Origin: Janthinobacterium sp. ROICE36 | GTDB taxonomy: Bacteria > Pseudomonadota > Gammaproteobacteria > Burkholderiales > Burkholderiaceae_D | Assembly (NCBI RefSeq): GCF_002869965.1 | Contig: NZ_PEBS01000006.1 | Span: 1-64,000 of the forward strand | Direction: 5' to 3' | Length of the DNA stretch: 64,000 nucleotides | Shown here: in pieces, positions 34,986 to 44,831 of the stretch | Position numbering within the stretch: the stretch's first letter is position 1 | How the letters are laid out: every line of letters starts with the position of its first letter | Notes under the pieces: model-generated | Told to the model about the DNA's origin: nothing | The model's input: only the letters and a program-made list of their open reading frames with translations | The model's database searches: none | Made by a program: the position numbers and the translations under genes

Positions 34986-36175
34986 TGGCGGCCGACGCTG
35001 TCGATTCGGCAACCGACACGGCGCATGGCGCGGCAGGCACGGCTGCCGGCGCGTACGCGCTGGCCTGCGCGCAGCTGGCGCAAACGCCGCGGCGCTGGCT
35101 GGTGACGGGCGTGGCCGGCTTCATCGGCTCGCACCTGCTGGAAACCTTGCTGCAGCTGGGCCAGGAAGTGCGCGGCCTGGACAATTTCATGACGGGCCAC
35201 CGCCACAATCTGGAACAGGTGCGCGCCAGCGTGGGCGAAGCGGCGTGGCGGCGCTTCACCTTTCTCGAGGCCGATATCCGCGACCCGCAAGCGTGTGCGC
35301 GCGCCTGTGGCGCGCCGGCACCGGCCGCCAGCCGTGGCGACGGTAAGGCAGGTGGGGGCGGCGGCAGCTTGAACGAGCACGGCCGTGCCGATCCGGGCGG
35401 CCCTGTCGCCGTCGATTTTGTGCTGCACCAGGCGGCGCTCGGTTCCGTCTCGCGTTCGCTGGAAGACCCGCTGCTGTGCCATGCCGTCAATGTCAGCGGT
35501 TTCCTGAACATGCTGGCCGCCGCGCGTGACGCGGGCGTGCAGCGCTTCGTGTACGCCGCGTCCAGCGCCACCTATGGCGACCACCCGGCCTTGCCGAAGG
35601 TAGAGCAGCACATCGGCGCGCCCCTGTCGCCGTATGCCTTGAGCAAATATGTCAATGAACTGTATGCGCAGGTGTACGCGCGCTGTTACGCCATGCAAAC
35701 GGTGGGGCTGCGCTACTTCAATGTCTTCGGTCCGCGGCAATATCCGCTGGGCGCCTACGCCGCCGTCATTCCCCGCTGGATCGCCGCCATGCTGGACGAG
35801 CAGACCGTGTACATCCATGGCGACGGCGCCACCAGCCGCGACTTCTGCTTTGTGCACAATGCCGTGCAAGCCAATATCCTGGCCGCCACGCATGCCGATC
35901 CGGCAGCCGTGAACCAGGTCTACAACGTGGCCGTCAACGCCCGCACCAGCCTGACGCAGCTGCACGCCACCATGCAGCAAATGTTGCTGGCCGCCCGCCC
36001 GCAGCACGTGCCGCTGGCGCCGCACCATGGCGAGTTTCGCGCCGGAGACGTGCGTCATTCGCAAGCGGACATCGCCAAGGCGGCCCGCTTGCTCGGTTAC
36101 GTACCCACGCACGACCTGGCGCAAGGATTGCGTCAGACTATCGCCTGGTATGTGGCGCAGGCGGACCGGGCATGA
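34982..36175 (+). CDS. tviC: UDP-sugar 4-epimerase (TviC/WbpP type) with a glycine-rich insert
   Basis: A 397-residue extended SDR epimerase. [16 protein letters not shown] binds NAD; the active site is in [15 protein letters not shown] and the Tyr/Lys pair of [26 protein letters not shown] is conserved. It would epimerise C4 of UDP-GlcNAc(A). Residues about 110-143 are an insert of Ala, Gly, Ser and Pro (including a GGGGGS run) in a loop before [16 protein letters not shown], absent from the relatives I know. The first 35 or so residues are also an unusual Ala-rich extension. ATG 34982 overlaps the tviB stop. Confidence 0.9.
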   Translation: MMAADAVDSATDTAHGAAGTAAGAYALACAQLAQTPRRWLVTGVAGFIGSHLLETLLQLGQEVRGLDNFMTGHRHNLEQVRASVGEAAWRRFTFLEADIRDPQACARACGAPAPAASRGDGKAGGGGGSLNEHGRADPGGPVAVDFVLHQAALGSVSRSLEDPLLCHAVNVSGFLNMLAAARDAGVQRFVYAASSATYGDHPALPKVEQHIGAPLSPYALSKYVNELYAQVYARCYAMQTVGLRYFNVFGPRQYPLGAYAAVIPRWIAAMLDEQTVYIHGDGATSRDFCFVHNAVQANILAATHADPAAVNQVYNVAVNARTSLTQLHATMQQMLLAARPQHVPLAPHHGEFRAGDVRHSQADIAKAARLLGYVPTHDLAQGLRQTIAWYVAQADRA

Positions 36176-36302
36176 GGTAGAAGCTGGCCGCGCATCGGCT
36201 ACATGCTGGCCGCACCTGAGGTGCGCGCGCTGGCGGCCCGCATCATATTGCCCGCAAAATATATGTCCAATACAATGCCGCACCCGCGTTCTTGCCTGCC
36301 GC

Positions 36303-37805
36303 CTAATGCTGCACGGGCATAGCTGTCGGTGATGGAGGTGCTGGCGGCTCGGGTACGCCGTCGGTCTTGCTGTGGAGAATATGGGGGGTGCCCCGGAAGT
36401 CGGCCGTGTGCAGGGTGACGGGACGGCGCCAGATGCGGGCGATATACGCCAGTACCTGTTCCGCCCGCTCCAGGTCGAGGCCGCGACCATCGCGCTGGTG
36501 ATCGTGATGCAGCACCAGGCTACCGTCATCGTTGAGCAGGGTGACGGCGATGCACGGCGCACCATAATTGTATTTGGGCGCCAGGATGGCTTCGCGGATG
36601 GCCCGCAAGTCGCGGCTGGCCAGGCGCGTTTCGCCGTCGCGGCGGCTTTCATGCACGAACAGCCCCAGGCGGTCAGCCAGTTCCCCGTCCAGATAGTTGC
36701 GGATGAAACTGCAATCGTCGTCGTCGCGGCAAATCTGGCGCGCCCGCGCCAGTCCTTCGCGCTCGATGATGTGTTCCCACATGCAAAAGCCCAGGTGATA
36801 GGGATTGATGGCCAGCGCCTGCTGGTGCTCGCCCGCGTAAGGGCGCACCACGTCCGAATGCGACTTGATGGCGGACAGATACAGTGCCGGGGGCAAGAAG
36901 TCGGCTTCGCGCAGCAGCCGCGCATGCCAGTACGAGGCCCAGCCTTCATTCATGATCTGGCAGGCGTACAGGGGGTAGAAATAAAACGACTCTTCGCGCA
37001 CAGCCAGAAAAATGTCGCGTTCCCAGTCGGCCAGCTCCGGCCCGTGGTGGGCGATGAACCACAGCAAGTCGTACTCGGCTTGTGGCGGCACGAGCGGGCG
37101 CTGTGCCAGGCACACCCTGGCCGCCTCGCACGCCGCCAGTGCGGCTGCTTCACCGGGCAAGCGCCGGTAGCGTTGTGTAAAGGGATCGTCTGCGGCGCCT
37201 TGCTTGCCCGCCACGCCGGCTGGCCCCGATGCCGCAGCATAGGGCCGACGGTGCAGCTCGGCGTGGACGTCCACATGCTGTTCCAACGCCAGTGCGGCGT
37301 CGAGCACGGCTTCCACCTGCTCCTGCCCGTGCTGTTGCAGTGCCGTTTCGAGACGCCGCGCCCTGGCCGCGCTTTGTTCCAGGATGTGCTGGCCCGCCAT
37401 GGCGCCGAAACGCAGGAACAGGGCATTGCGGCTGGCAAAGTCGGCGTGGCCCAGCACATGCGCCGTGACGAGCGTGTTTTCGGCCACGGAATTGTGTTCT
37501 GCCATGTAGGCATGGCAAGGGTCACCGGGAAACATGACTTCGAAAATGTGCGAATTGCCCATCTTTTGATGCACGAACTGGTGGATGTAGCGCACGCCGA
37601 ACGACCAGTGGCGCATGCGCACGGGCAAGCCATAGATGGCGATCTCGGCCATGAAGCTGTCCGGCACCAGTTCGAAGGCGACAGGGGGAAATGCCAGGCC
37701 CAGTTCCCGCGCCAACGTTTCGATGCGCGCCGCGTAGCCGTCCAGGCCCATTGTGTCTGCCTGGTCTGTCGCGTCGCCGCGCAGCTGTGCATCAGGCTGC
37801 GTCAT
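36303..37805 (-). CDS. SpoVR family protein (YcgB-like)
   Basis: A 500-residue cytoplasmic protein of the SpoVR/YcgB family of unknown biochemical function. MRHWSFGVRY, EVMFPGDPCHAYMAEHNS, HHGPELADWERDI and NEGWASYWHARLLRE are highly conserved in it. The C-terminus adds a short Pro-rich tail. ATG 37805 overlaps the YeaH stop. It is the last gene of the prkA-yeaH-spoVR operon, which in enterics is induced by starvation and stress. Confidence 0.92.
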   Translation of the reverse strand: MTQPDAQLRGDATDQADTMGLDGYAARIETLARELGLAFPPVAFELVPDSFMAEIAIYGLPVRMRHWSFGVRYIHQFVHQKMGNSHIFEVMFPGDPCHAYMAEHNSVAENTLVTAHVLGHADFASRNALFLRFGAMAGQHILEQSAARARRLETALQQHGQEQVEAVLDAALALEQHVDVHAELHRRPYAAASGPAGVAGKQGAADDPFTQRYRRLPGEAAALAACEAARVCLAQRPLVPPQAEYDLLWFIAHHGPELADWERDIFLAVREESFYFYPLYACQIMNEGWASYWHARLLREADFLPPALYLSAIKSHSDVVRPYAGEHQQALAINPYHLGFCMWEHIIEREGLARARQICRDDDDCSFIRNYLDGELADRLGLFVHESRRDGETRLASRDLRAIREAILAPKYNYGAPCIAVTLLNDDGSLVLHHDHQRDGRGLDLERAEQVLAYIARIWRRPVTLHTADFRGTPHILHSKTDGVPEPPAPPSPTAMPVQH

Positions 37806-38986
37806 GGCGCCTCCTGCGTGTCGGCTGCCTCGTGCTGGAAAAAGGTACGGATGGCCGCCCACACATCGTCGGTCCTGCTGAGGATGCTGCTGTGCAAGGG
37901 CAAGCCCCGCCGTTCGTGCTCGGCGCACAGGCTGTGCATTTCCGTTTCCAGGCTGCGCGGCACGCCGGGCAAGGTTTCCACATAGCCCATATAGTTGAGC
38001 AAGGCGGCCAGGTCGCCCAAGGCCAGGCTGGCCGCGCCCCGGTCTTCGCTGAAATTTTCGCCATCGGAGGCATAGAACAGGTAGGCGTTATAGCGCGCCG
38101 GCGCATAGTGCTCCCGCAGCAGCGCGCCGCTCAGGCAAAAGGCGCTGGACGCCATGGTGCCGCCCATGCCGTTGACCTGGAAGAATTCGGCTTCGGAAAA
38201 CTCCCAGGCCCGCGTCGTATGGGCGATGAAGCGCGTTTCCACACGCGCATATCTGCGCCGCAAGCCCTGCAAGGCAAAGAAAAAGAAGGATTTGGCCAAT
38301 TTGCGCTCGGCTTGCGCCATGCTGGCCGACACGTCCAGTACGAAAAACACCACGGCATTCGTGCTGGGCCGGGGCTGTGGCAGCACCTGGCGGTAACGCA
38401 AGTCATCATTGGTGAAGGGCACGGGCTGCGCCTGCACCGCGCGCCGCTTGATCGCTTCCTTGACGGTGCGGCGCCGGTCCAGGCGCGAACGGGCGCCATG
38501 CCGGTCCAGGCCGCTGCGTACCAGCCGCACGTCGTCGATGGCGCCCAGGTGACGCGGCTTCAGGTGCGGCAACGCGAAGGCTTCCCATAGCCAGTCGAGT
38601 ATGTCGTCGATGGGAAACTCCAGCAGCAGGCGCACCGCCCCCTCGCCATCGCCGCCTGGCGCGCCGGCCTCGCCCGTGGCGGCGGGGCGCGCCGCGCGCA
38701 GCAGATCGCCGGGCTGGCCTGTACCCTGGCCTGCACCCACGCTGTTGCGCGCGGGTGCCAGGCGAAAACGCGCATGTTCGAGCAGGCGCATGGGCACGTG
38801 CACCGTGCGCTGCTGGGCGCCACCGATCAGATCAGGCGTGGCGATCAGCTCGGGCAAGTGCGCCTGCACGGCTTCGCGCACTTTCTGGTTGTGGCGCAGC
38901 CAGTCGCGCGCGCCGCGCGAGAACAAGGCGTACCAGGGCTGGGCCAGGGCAGGCGCGGGGGACTCTGGCGAGGTCGGGGCGGACAT
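37802..38986 (-). CDS. yeaH: YeaH/YhbH family protein (DUF444) with VWA-like fold
   Basis: A 394-residue protein of the DUF444 family. FFVLDVSASMAQAERKLAKS is the MIDAS metal motif of a von Willebrand A-like domain; FIAHTTRAWEFSEAEFF and GGTMASSAF are further metal-site segments. A Gly/Ala-rich stretch near residues 90-115 replaces the usual acidic linker. It sits two bases after the prkA stop and overlaps spoVR, so it is part of the PrkA stress module. Confidence 0.92.
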   Translation of the reverse strand: MSAPTSPESPAPALAQPWYALFSRGARDWLRHNQKVREAVQAHLPELIATPDLIGGAQQRTVHVPMRLLEHARFRLAPARNSVGAGQGTGQPGDLLRAARPAATGEAGAPGGDGEGAVRLLLEFPIDDILDWLWEAFALPHLKPRHLGAIDDVRLVRSGLDRHGARSRLDRRRTVKEAIKRRAVQAQPVPFTNDDLRYRQVLPQPRPSTNAVVFFVLDVSASMAQAERKLAKSFFFFALQGLRRRYARVETRFIAHTTRAWEFSEAEFFQVNGMGGTMASSAFCLSGALLREHYAPARYNAYLFYASDGENFSEDRGAASLALGDLAALLNYMGYVETLPGVPRSLETEMHSLCAEHERRGLPLHSSILSRTDDVWAAIRTFFQHEAADTQEAP

Positions 38987-38988
38987 GG

Positions 38989-40998
38989 TTATTCCTGCGC
39001 CAGCAAGGTGGTGACGTAGTTGAGCGCTTCGCGCGCGCTATGGGCGTCATAGCCATATTCGTCGACCAGGCGCTTCTCGACGGCGGAAATCCTGGCCCGC
39101 ACGTCGTCGTCGGGGCGCTTGGCCGAGCCGACCAGGCGCAGCACGTCGCGCCGCTGCTCGAACAGATATTGCTGGATAGCATCATGCAATTGCGCATGGC
39201 TGCCCAGGCCAAAGGCCTCGCCCCGCTTGAAGGCGCTCATGGCCTTGCGCACCACTTCTTGCCGGAAAGACTGCTTGCCCGAGTCGCTGATATGGATTTT
39301 TTCTTCCACGGAGCGCAGGAAGCGCTCGTCGGGACGGCGTTCTTCGCTGGTGATGGGATCGCGGAGCTGGCGGTTGTCGAGCATGGCTTCGACTTCATCG
39401 AGATATTTGCTCAGCAAGTCCTGTGCTTCTTGCTCGAAGGACACGAACAAGGCCTTGTGCACGTCGGCCTTGACCCAGCGGTTGTAGAAATCCTTGCGCG
39501 TAAGCACCAGGTAATCGACCCACTGACGCTTGCGCCGCGGTTCGATGCGCGCATCGTTTTCGATGCCATCCTTCAGGGCCAGCAGCACGTCCATGGTGGA
39601 GAGGCTGTTGCGCTGGGCGGCAATGATGGCGTGCGACAGGGCATTGATGACGAAACGGGGCGACACGCCTGACAAGCCCTCGTCGGGCGACTTGTCGCGC
39701 CCGCGCAGGCGGCGGATGTCGGCATGCTGCAAGTCGCCGACGTCTTCGTGTGCATACACGCGCAGCTTCTTAACCAGCTCGGCTTCATTGTCCTCGCCCT
39801 CGGGAAAGCGGCTGAGGATGGCGAACACAGCCGCTGCATGCAGCACGTGCGGATCGAGGTGCACGTCGCGAAAGGCGGGCGCGGCCGCCAGGATCAGCTT
39901 GCGGTAGATACGCGCTTCTTTGCGGTAATTGAGCGTATACGGCACTTGCACGATAACCATGCGGTCGAGCAGCGCCTCATTTTCGCTTTCTTGCAGGAAT
40001 TTGCGAAATTCGGCCAGATTCGTGTGCGCGAGGATGGTTTCATCGAGGTAAATCAAGGGAAAACGTGACACCTTGACATTTTTTTCCTGCGTCAGCGTCA
40101 GCAGCAGGTACAGGAATTCGCGCTTGACCTTGAGGATCTCGATCATCTCCAGCATGCCGCGGCTGGCCGCATACACGGCGCCGGACCACGACCAGGCGCG
40201 CGGATCGCCTTCATCGCCGTACTGCGCCACTTTCGACAGGTCGACGGACCCCACCAGGTCGGCCAGGTCGGCCGTGGTGGGGTCGTGCGGCGCATACGTG
40301 CCGATGCCGCAGCGGCCCGCCTCGGACAGGTGGATGCGCTCGACGGGCATGCGCAGGAAGTCGCCCGCGTACTGTTCTTCCAGGCGGGCGCGGCAATGAG
40401 GACACAGTTCGCCATGCAGCTCGGCATCATAGCTGGCGCGAAAGTCGGCGCGCATGTTGTGCGGCACCAGGTGCAGCGGCGATTCGTGCACGGGGCAGCC
40501 GGCGATGCCGTACAGCGCGCCTTCGCTGCTGTGGCTGTATTGCTCCAGCCCCCGCTTGAGCAGGATTACCAGGGTCGACTTGCCGCCCGATGGCGGGCCC
40601 AGCAACAGCAACATGCGCCGGCCCACCTCGGAGCCGGCGGCGGCCGCCTTGAAGTAGGCGGCAACCCGGTCGATCGCTTCGTCGATGCCGAACAGCTCGT
40701 CGTCAAACAGGCGGCAGCGGAAGCGGCCGCTGTCATCGGTCTGGCCGTTCCCGCGCATCATGTCCCACAGGTACTGGTGCGCGCTGCGCGTCAGCAGGGC
40801 CGCGCGGCCGGGCAGGATTTGCTCGATGAAGTCGGCAAAACTGCCGCCCCAGGGGTTGATGCGGTGTTTTTCCGCCCAGGCCGCCATGCCGTGCATGAAA
40901 CCGGCATGCTGGCCTGCGCCAGAGGCATCTGGGGCGCTGTGGCCTGCTTGCTCGCCCGCAGGCGCGTCGTCGTGGCGTGTCATACCAGGGCTCGTCAT
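38989..40998 (-). CDS. prkA: PrkA-type serine protein kinase (AAA domain)
   Basis: A 669-residue protein, slightly longer than typical PrkA (about 640). The AAA domain shows Walker A GPPSGGKSTL and RSAHQYLWDMM, FPLIYLDETILAHTNLAEF further on; the C-terminal domain has the kinase-like region. PrkA proteins phosphorylate serine or act as AAA proteases under stress. The first 40 residues are a low-complexity extension. I chose ATG 40998 because GGGGGA precedes it; an upstream in-frame ATG lacks a ribosome site. It heads the operon and is divergent from a protease gene. Confidence 0.92.
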   Translation of the reverse strand: MTSPGMTRHDDAPAGEQAGHSAPDASGAGQHAGFMHGMAAWAEKHRINPWGGSFADFIEQILPGRAALLTRSAHQYLWDMMRGNGQTDDSGRFRCRLFDDELFGIDEAIDRVAAYFKAAAAGSEVGRRMLLLLGPPSGGKSTLVILLKRGLEQYSHSSEGALYGIAGCPVHESPLHLVPHNMRADFRASYDAELHGELCPHCRARLEEQYAGDFLRMPVERIHLSEAGRCGIGTYAPHDPTTADLADLVGSVDLSKVAQYGDEGDPRAWSWSGAVYAASRGMLEMIEILKVKREFLYLLLTLTQEKNVKVSRFPLIYLDETILAHTNLAEFRKFLQESENEALLDRMVIVQVPYTLNYRKEARIYRKLILAAAPAFRDVHLDPHVLHAAAVFAILSRFPEGEDNEAELVKKLRVYAHEDVGDLQHADIRRLRGRDKSPDEGLSGVSPRFVINALSHAIIAAQRNSLSTMDVLLALKDGIENDARIEPRRKRQWVDYLVLTRKDFYNRWVKADVHKALFVSFEQEAQDLLSKYLDEVEAMLDNRQLRDPITSEERRPDERFLRSVEEKIHISDSGKQSFRQEVVRKAMSAFKRGEAFGLGSHAQLHDAIQQYLFEQRRDVLRLVGSAKRPDDDVRARISAVEKRLVDEYGYDAHSAREALNYVTTLLAQE

Positions 40999-41266
40999 TT
41001 TTCCCCCATCCCTACCGTTGCTGGCCTTGCTGTTGTTGCCAACCTTGCTGCCATGGAGCAGGCCCAGTTCCAGGCTGTTGGCCCAGTATACGGCGCCGCC
41101 TCTGCCCGCACGCCTGATCTCGCTCAACCTTGACGAGGGAACTATTTTTGCCTCCTTTGGCCCTGTTGGCGCAGGGCGGCCACGCGCCTGTGCAGTTCAA
41201 TCCAGATCAATACCGGCCGGCGCGGCCCGTCCACACTGGTGGTTCGCAGCCCCCCACGAGGAGAAC

Positions 41267-42448
41267 ATGATGATCGGCAACGAAAATGGTTTCAGCGCCC
41301 CGCCGGGCAGCAGCGGCAGGGGACAAAGCGCGGACGATGAAGAGGCCGTCGGCCAATTTTCCGTCCCCGGCGAAGACGACACGACGATCGAGAGCGCATC
41401 CGTCCCGGACATGCCCGACGCCCTGGGCGGCGTCAGCATGGAATTGCTGGAAATCAAGCGCAGCATCGAAGACGGCATGCGCCAGTCCATTTCCCAGGCG
41501 GGCGGCGTGCGCGCCGCCGATGCCTTCAGCGACGGCGGCAATATCCAGGGCGTGTCCATCGGCCTGGGCGAGGGTGCCAGCGACAGTTCGTCCGGCGAGC
41601 CGGGTATGCCAGCCCTGACCCTGTACGTGGCCGAACCCACTTCCGTCGACCGCGCCAAGGCCGCCATCGTGGGTGCCATGGGCGTGCGCGCCGTGGCCAG
41701 CGACAGGGTGCCTGTCAACATCGTCGTCACGGGCATGATCGACGCGCAGCCCCACCGTTTCCGCCTGCGTCCGGCGCCGGGCGGCGTCTCGGTCGGACAT
41801 TTCCGCATCACGGCCGGCACCATCGCTTGCCTGGGCGTGGGACGCAGCGCACCGCGCAACAACCGCTTGATGATACTGAGCAATAATCACGTGCTGGCCA
41901 ATTCCAACGGCGGCGCGTTCAACGACTGCATCGTGCAGCCGGGCCCCATCGACGGTGGCCGCTGCCCGCAAGACCAGGTGGCCGTGCTCGAGCGTTTCGT
42001 GCCCATCAATTTTAGCGGCGGCGTCAATTTTGTCGATTGCGCCACTGGTTGGGCCTGGCCAGACCGCGTGCGTCCCGAACTGGTCTACCTGAGCGGCGGC
42101 GTGCCCGCCTATTTTCGTATCAGCAACGCGCTGGTAGCGCCCGCGCTGGGCATGATGGTCGGCAAATCCGGACGCACGACGCAATTGACGCAGGGCCGCA
42201 TCACGGGGCTGGGCGCCACCATCAACGTCAATTATGGGGGCGGCAGGATCGCCTTGTTCCAGGACCAGATCGCCATTACGGGCGTCAGCGGGGCATTCAG
42301 CGCGGGCGGCGACTCCGGCTCGTCCATCTGGACCTGGAACCAGCAGCGCAATCCCCTCGGCCTGCTGTTTGCCGGCGGCGGCAATATCACCTTTGCCAAC
42401 CAGATGCGGCACGTGGTGGTGGCGCTCGACATCAATTTGTATACCTGA
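41267..42448 (+). CDS. Trypsin-like serine protease with a long N-terminal pro-region (Nal1-like)
   Basis: A 393-residue protein with no signal peptide. The catalytic triad of a trypsin fold is visible: His208 (LSNNHVLA), Asp257 (NFVDCATGW) and Ser350 (GGDSGSSIW). The first 90 residues are acidic and low in complexity. Residues about 92-165 (GVSIGLGEG ... LTLYVAEP ... VPVNIVVTGMIDAQ) form a small domain that resembles the separate 111-residue protein encoded just downstream. AGGAG precedes ATG 41267. It is divergent from prkA. The function is unknown; the pro-domain could hold the protease inactive. Confidence 0.78.
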   Translation: MMIGNENGFSAPPGSSGRGQSADDEEAVGQFSVPGEDDTTIESASVPDMPDALGGVSMELLEIKRSIEDGMRQSISQAGGVRAADAFSDGGNIQGVSIGLGEGASDSSSGEPGMPALTLYVAEPTSVDRAKAAIVGAMGVRAVASDRVPVNIVVTGMIDAQPHRFRLRPAPGGVSVGHFRITAGTIACLGVGRSAPRNNRLMILSNNHVLANSNGGAFNDCIVQPGPIDGGRCPQDQVAVLERFVPINFSGGVNFVDCATGWAWPDRVRPELVYLSGGVPAYFRISNALVAPALGMMVGKSGRTTQLTQGRITGLGATINVNYGGGRIALFQDQIAITGVSGAFSAGGDSGSSIWTWNQQRNPLGLLFAGGGNITFANQMRHVVVALDINLYT

Positions 42449-42618
42449 GCATTGTCACAGAAACCGGCGCGGCGGCGTGATGCTTCCTTGCACTGCGCCG
42501 CCTTTTGCACGATGATGATATGGTCAGGTGTGGCTGCCATGCATGGCCTGGCGGGCAAGAGGCGCTGCCGTGCCTCCTTGGCCCACGGGTGCCATGGGCA
42601 GCATCAGGAGGATGTGTC

Positions 42619-42954
42619 ATGTCAAACAGTAAATTCGTACCAGCGCCATACGCCGTCTTCGAGGATGCGGCCATGCCGTATTTGCCGGATGAGGCCGGTG
42701 GCTACGCCGTGGCGGGCCTCGCGCATGTCGCACCGCCGCCTGGCCGGCTGGAAGCGGCAAAGCGGCGCAACGAGCGGGCCCTGATGGCGATCGATGGGGT
42801 CGAAGGCGTCAGCCTGGGGCAGACCGCCATCGGCGGCGAAGCCCTCGTCGTGTATCTGCGCGATGCGTCCGTCAAGCGGCGCGTGCCGTCGCAGGTCGAC
42901 GGCTATCCGGTGGAAACGAGCATCACGGGCCAGATCGATATCCAGCGCTGCTAG
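42619..42954 (+). CDS. Small protein resembling the pro-domain of the upstream protease
   Basis: A 111-residue protein starting with a strong ribosome site (AGGAGG, seven bases before ATG). The C-terminal half (GVEGVSLGQTAIGGEALVVYL ending VETSITGQIDI) follows the same strand pattern as residues 92-165 of the protease at 41267-42448: a GVSxG start, a V/L-rich strand and a PVxxxITGxID end. The N-terminal half is unlike anything I know. The gap to the protease gene is 170 bases. A partner or inhibitor role is inference. Confidence 0.6.
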   Translation: MSNSKFVPAPYAVFEDAAMPYLPDEAGGYAVAGLAHVAPPPGRLEAAKRRNERALMAIDGVEGVSLGQTAIGGEALVVYLRDASVKRRVPSQVDGYPVETSITGQIDIQRC

Positions 42955-43001
42955 GCACGCGGGCCGGGCGGCCAGTCCGGCTGCCGCTGAGTGCTGCGCC
43001 A

Positions 43002-43023
43002 AAAGGCCTGTTGCCAGGCCTTT
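43002..43023. terminator. Bidirectional terminator between the small protein gene and the catalase gene
   Basis: AAAGGCCTG (43002-43010), loop TTGC, CAGGCCTTT (43015-43023) forms a perfect hairpin flanked by A and T runs on both sides. It lies between convergent genes. Confidence 0.8.
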
Positions 43024-43032
43024 CGGCCTGCT

Positions 43033-44469
43033 TTATTTGCTCAGGCGGCCGATCGCTTCGGCCACGCCTGCGCCGTAGGCTGGGTCGCACAGGGTGCAGT
43101 TGCCGATGTGGCGTTGCTTGACTTGCTGCGAGGCGCCCGAGATGGCGCGCGCCGTGTTGTCGAACAAGACTTGCTGCTGTGCTGGGGTCATCAGGCGGAA
43201 CAGGGCCCGCGGCTGCGAATAGTAATCTTCGTCGACGCGGTGGTTCCAGTGGTCGGCCGCGCCTTCTATACTCAGCGGAGGTTCGCGGAAATCCGGCTGT
43301 TCGGCCCATTCCTGTTCGCTGTTCGGCTCATAGGCCAGGGTTCTGCCCTGGTTGCCGTCGACGCGCATCTGGCCGTCGCGGTGGTAGCTGTGGAACGGAC
43401 ATTTCGGCGCGTTGACGGGTATAAGGCTGTGGTTGACGCCGAGGCGGTAGCGCTGCGCGTCGCCATACGAAAACAAGCGGCCTTGCAACATCTTGTCTGG
43501 TGAAAAACTGATGCCGGGTACCACGTTGGCCGGATTGAAGGCTGCCTGTTCCACTTCCGCGAAATGGTTGTCGGCATTGCGGTTCAGTTCCAGCACGCCC
43601 GCCTCGATCAGCGGGTAGTCGCCGTGCGGCCACACTTTCGACAGGTCGAAGGGGTTGAGATGATACGTGCCTGCCTCTTTTTCCGGCATGATCTGCACGT
43701 ACAGGGTCCAGCGGGGGAAATCCTTGTTTTCGATGCTTTCGTACAGGTCGCGGTGCGAGCTCTCGCGGTCCTTGCCCACCAGCGCCTCGGCTTCGGCATC
43801 CGTCAGGTTTTGTATCCCTTGCTGGGTTTTAAAGGTGAACTTGACCCAGAAACGCTCGTTTTGCGCATTCAGGAAGCTGAAGGTATGGCTGCCGAAGCCG
43901 TGCATGTGGCGGAAACTGCGCGGCAAGCCCCGGTCGCTCATCACAACCGTCACCTGGTGCAGCGCTTCGGGCAGCGAGGTCCAGAAATCCCAGTTGCTGT
44001 TGGCGCTGCGCACGCCCGTGCGCGGGTCGCGCTTGATCGCGTGGTTCAAATCGGGGAATTTCAGCGGGTCGCGCATGAAAAATACGGGCGTATTGTTGCC
44101 GACCAAATCCCAGTTGCCTTCTTCCGTGTAGAACTTCAGGGCAAAGCCGCGGATGTCGCGTTCCGCGTCCGCCGCACCCCGTTCGCCAGCCACCGTGGAA
44201 AAGCGCGCGAACATGGGCGTTTGCTTGCCCACGGCGCCAAAAATCTTGGCCCTGGTGTAGCGCGTGATGTCATGCGTGACGGTAAATGTGCCGTGCGCGC
44301 CGGAACCCTTGGCATGCATGCGGCGCTCGGGGATGACTTCGCGGTCGAAGTGGGCCAGCTTTTCCAGGAACCACACATCTTGCAAGAGGGCAGGGCCGCG
44401 GGGGCCGGCCGTCTGAATGTTCTGATTGTCGACAACAGGCGCGCCAAAGGCGGTGGTCAGCTTTTTCAT
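43033..44469 (-). CDS. katA: Catalase (clade 3, heme-dependent)
   Basis: A 478-residue monofunctional catalase that splits hydrogen peroxide to water and oxygen. The catalytic His52 is in [10 protein letters not shown], the distal Asn in [10 protein letters not shown] and the heme-binding Tyr in [14 protein letters not shown]. The short length and sequence fit the small-subunit clade 3. AAAGA lies before the ATG at 44469. It is a single gene with its own upstream region (44470-44831) and ends at a shared hairpin terminator. Confidence 0.96.
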   Translation of the reverse strand: MKKLTTAFGAPVVDNQNIQTAGPRGPALLQDVWFLEKLAHFDREVIPERRMHAKGSGAHGTFTVTHDITRYTRAKIFGAVGKQTPMFARFSTVAGERGAADAERDIRGFALKFYTEEGNWDLVGNNTPVFFMRDPLKFPDLNHAIKRDPRTGVRSANSNWDFWTSLPEALHQVTVVMSDRGLPRSFRHMHGFGSHTFSFLNAQNERFWVKFTFKTQQGIQNLTDAEAEALVGKDRESSHRDLYESIENKDFPRWTLYVQIMPEKEAGTYHLNPFDLSKVWPHGDYPLIEAGVLELNRNADNHFAEVEQAAFNPANVVPGISFSPDKMLQGRLFSYGDAQRYRLGVNHSLIPVNAPKCPFHSYHRDGQMRVDGNQGRTLAYEPNSEQEWAEQPDFREPPLSIEGAADHWNHRVDEDYYSQPRALFRLMTPAQQQVLFDNTARAISGASQQVKQRHIGNCTLCDPAYGAGVAEAIGRLSK

Positions 44470-44831
44470 TGGACTCTTTCTTTATAGGGAGGTCGACGGA
44501 CGAGCCAGGGCCTACCCAAACACTGGCTGGGCTGAGCTTACGACATGCTCACCGAGGCTGGTCCAGAGTAACAAATTTCTAAAAAGCAAATACAGTGTGC
44601 CATTTCGGGGCCGGCAACAGCCCTGCCGCTTCCGCGGAAGCAGCCAGTCCATCATAGCCCCTCGGCAAAGTCCCGTCCAACACGATTGACCTGGCACAAG
44701 GCATAGCGGTATGTTCCGGCCTGCTAGCGATATGTGGCCCAGTTCACCCGCAGCCATCGATGTCCGTGCCAGGCAAGCGTTTGCCTCCAGCATGCATTCC
44801 ATTCAGCAATATGGCGTAGCCTTGATCTGGC
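44470..44831. other. Non-coding region upstream of katA
   Basis: About 360 bases between the starting end of katA and the 3' end of the Sel1-repeat gene. It should hold the katA promoter. The only clear structure is a perfect palindrome, GCTTCCGCGGAAGC, at 44628-44641. I see no gene. Confidence 0.5.
44628..44641. promoter_or_regulatory. 14-base perfect palindrome upstream of katA
   Basis: GCTTCCGCGGAAGC, about 160 bases before the katA start codon. A dimeric regulator could bind here. No known consensus is matched. Confidence 0.35.

Noticed and set aside
36303..36360. A VPEP-like motif at the C-terminus of the SpoVR protein as a possible PEP-CTERM signal
   Set aside because: There is no hydrophobic helix or Arg-rich end after it, so it is just a Pro-rich tail.
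44590..44615. Sigma-54 promoter-like TGGCAC ... TTGCT upstream of katA
   Set aside because: The spacing between the GG and GC elements is two bases too long.
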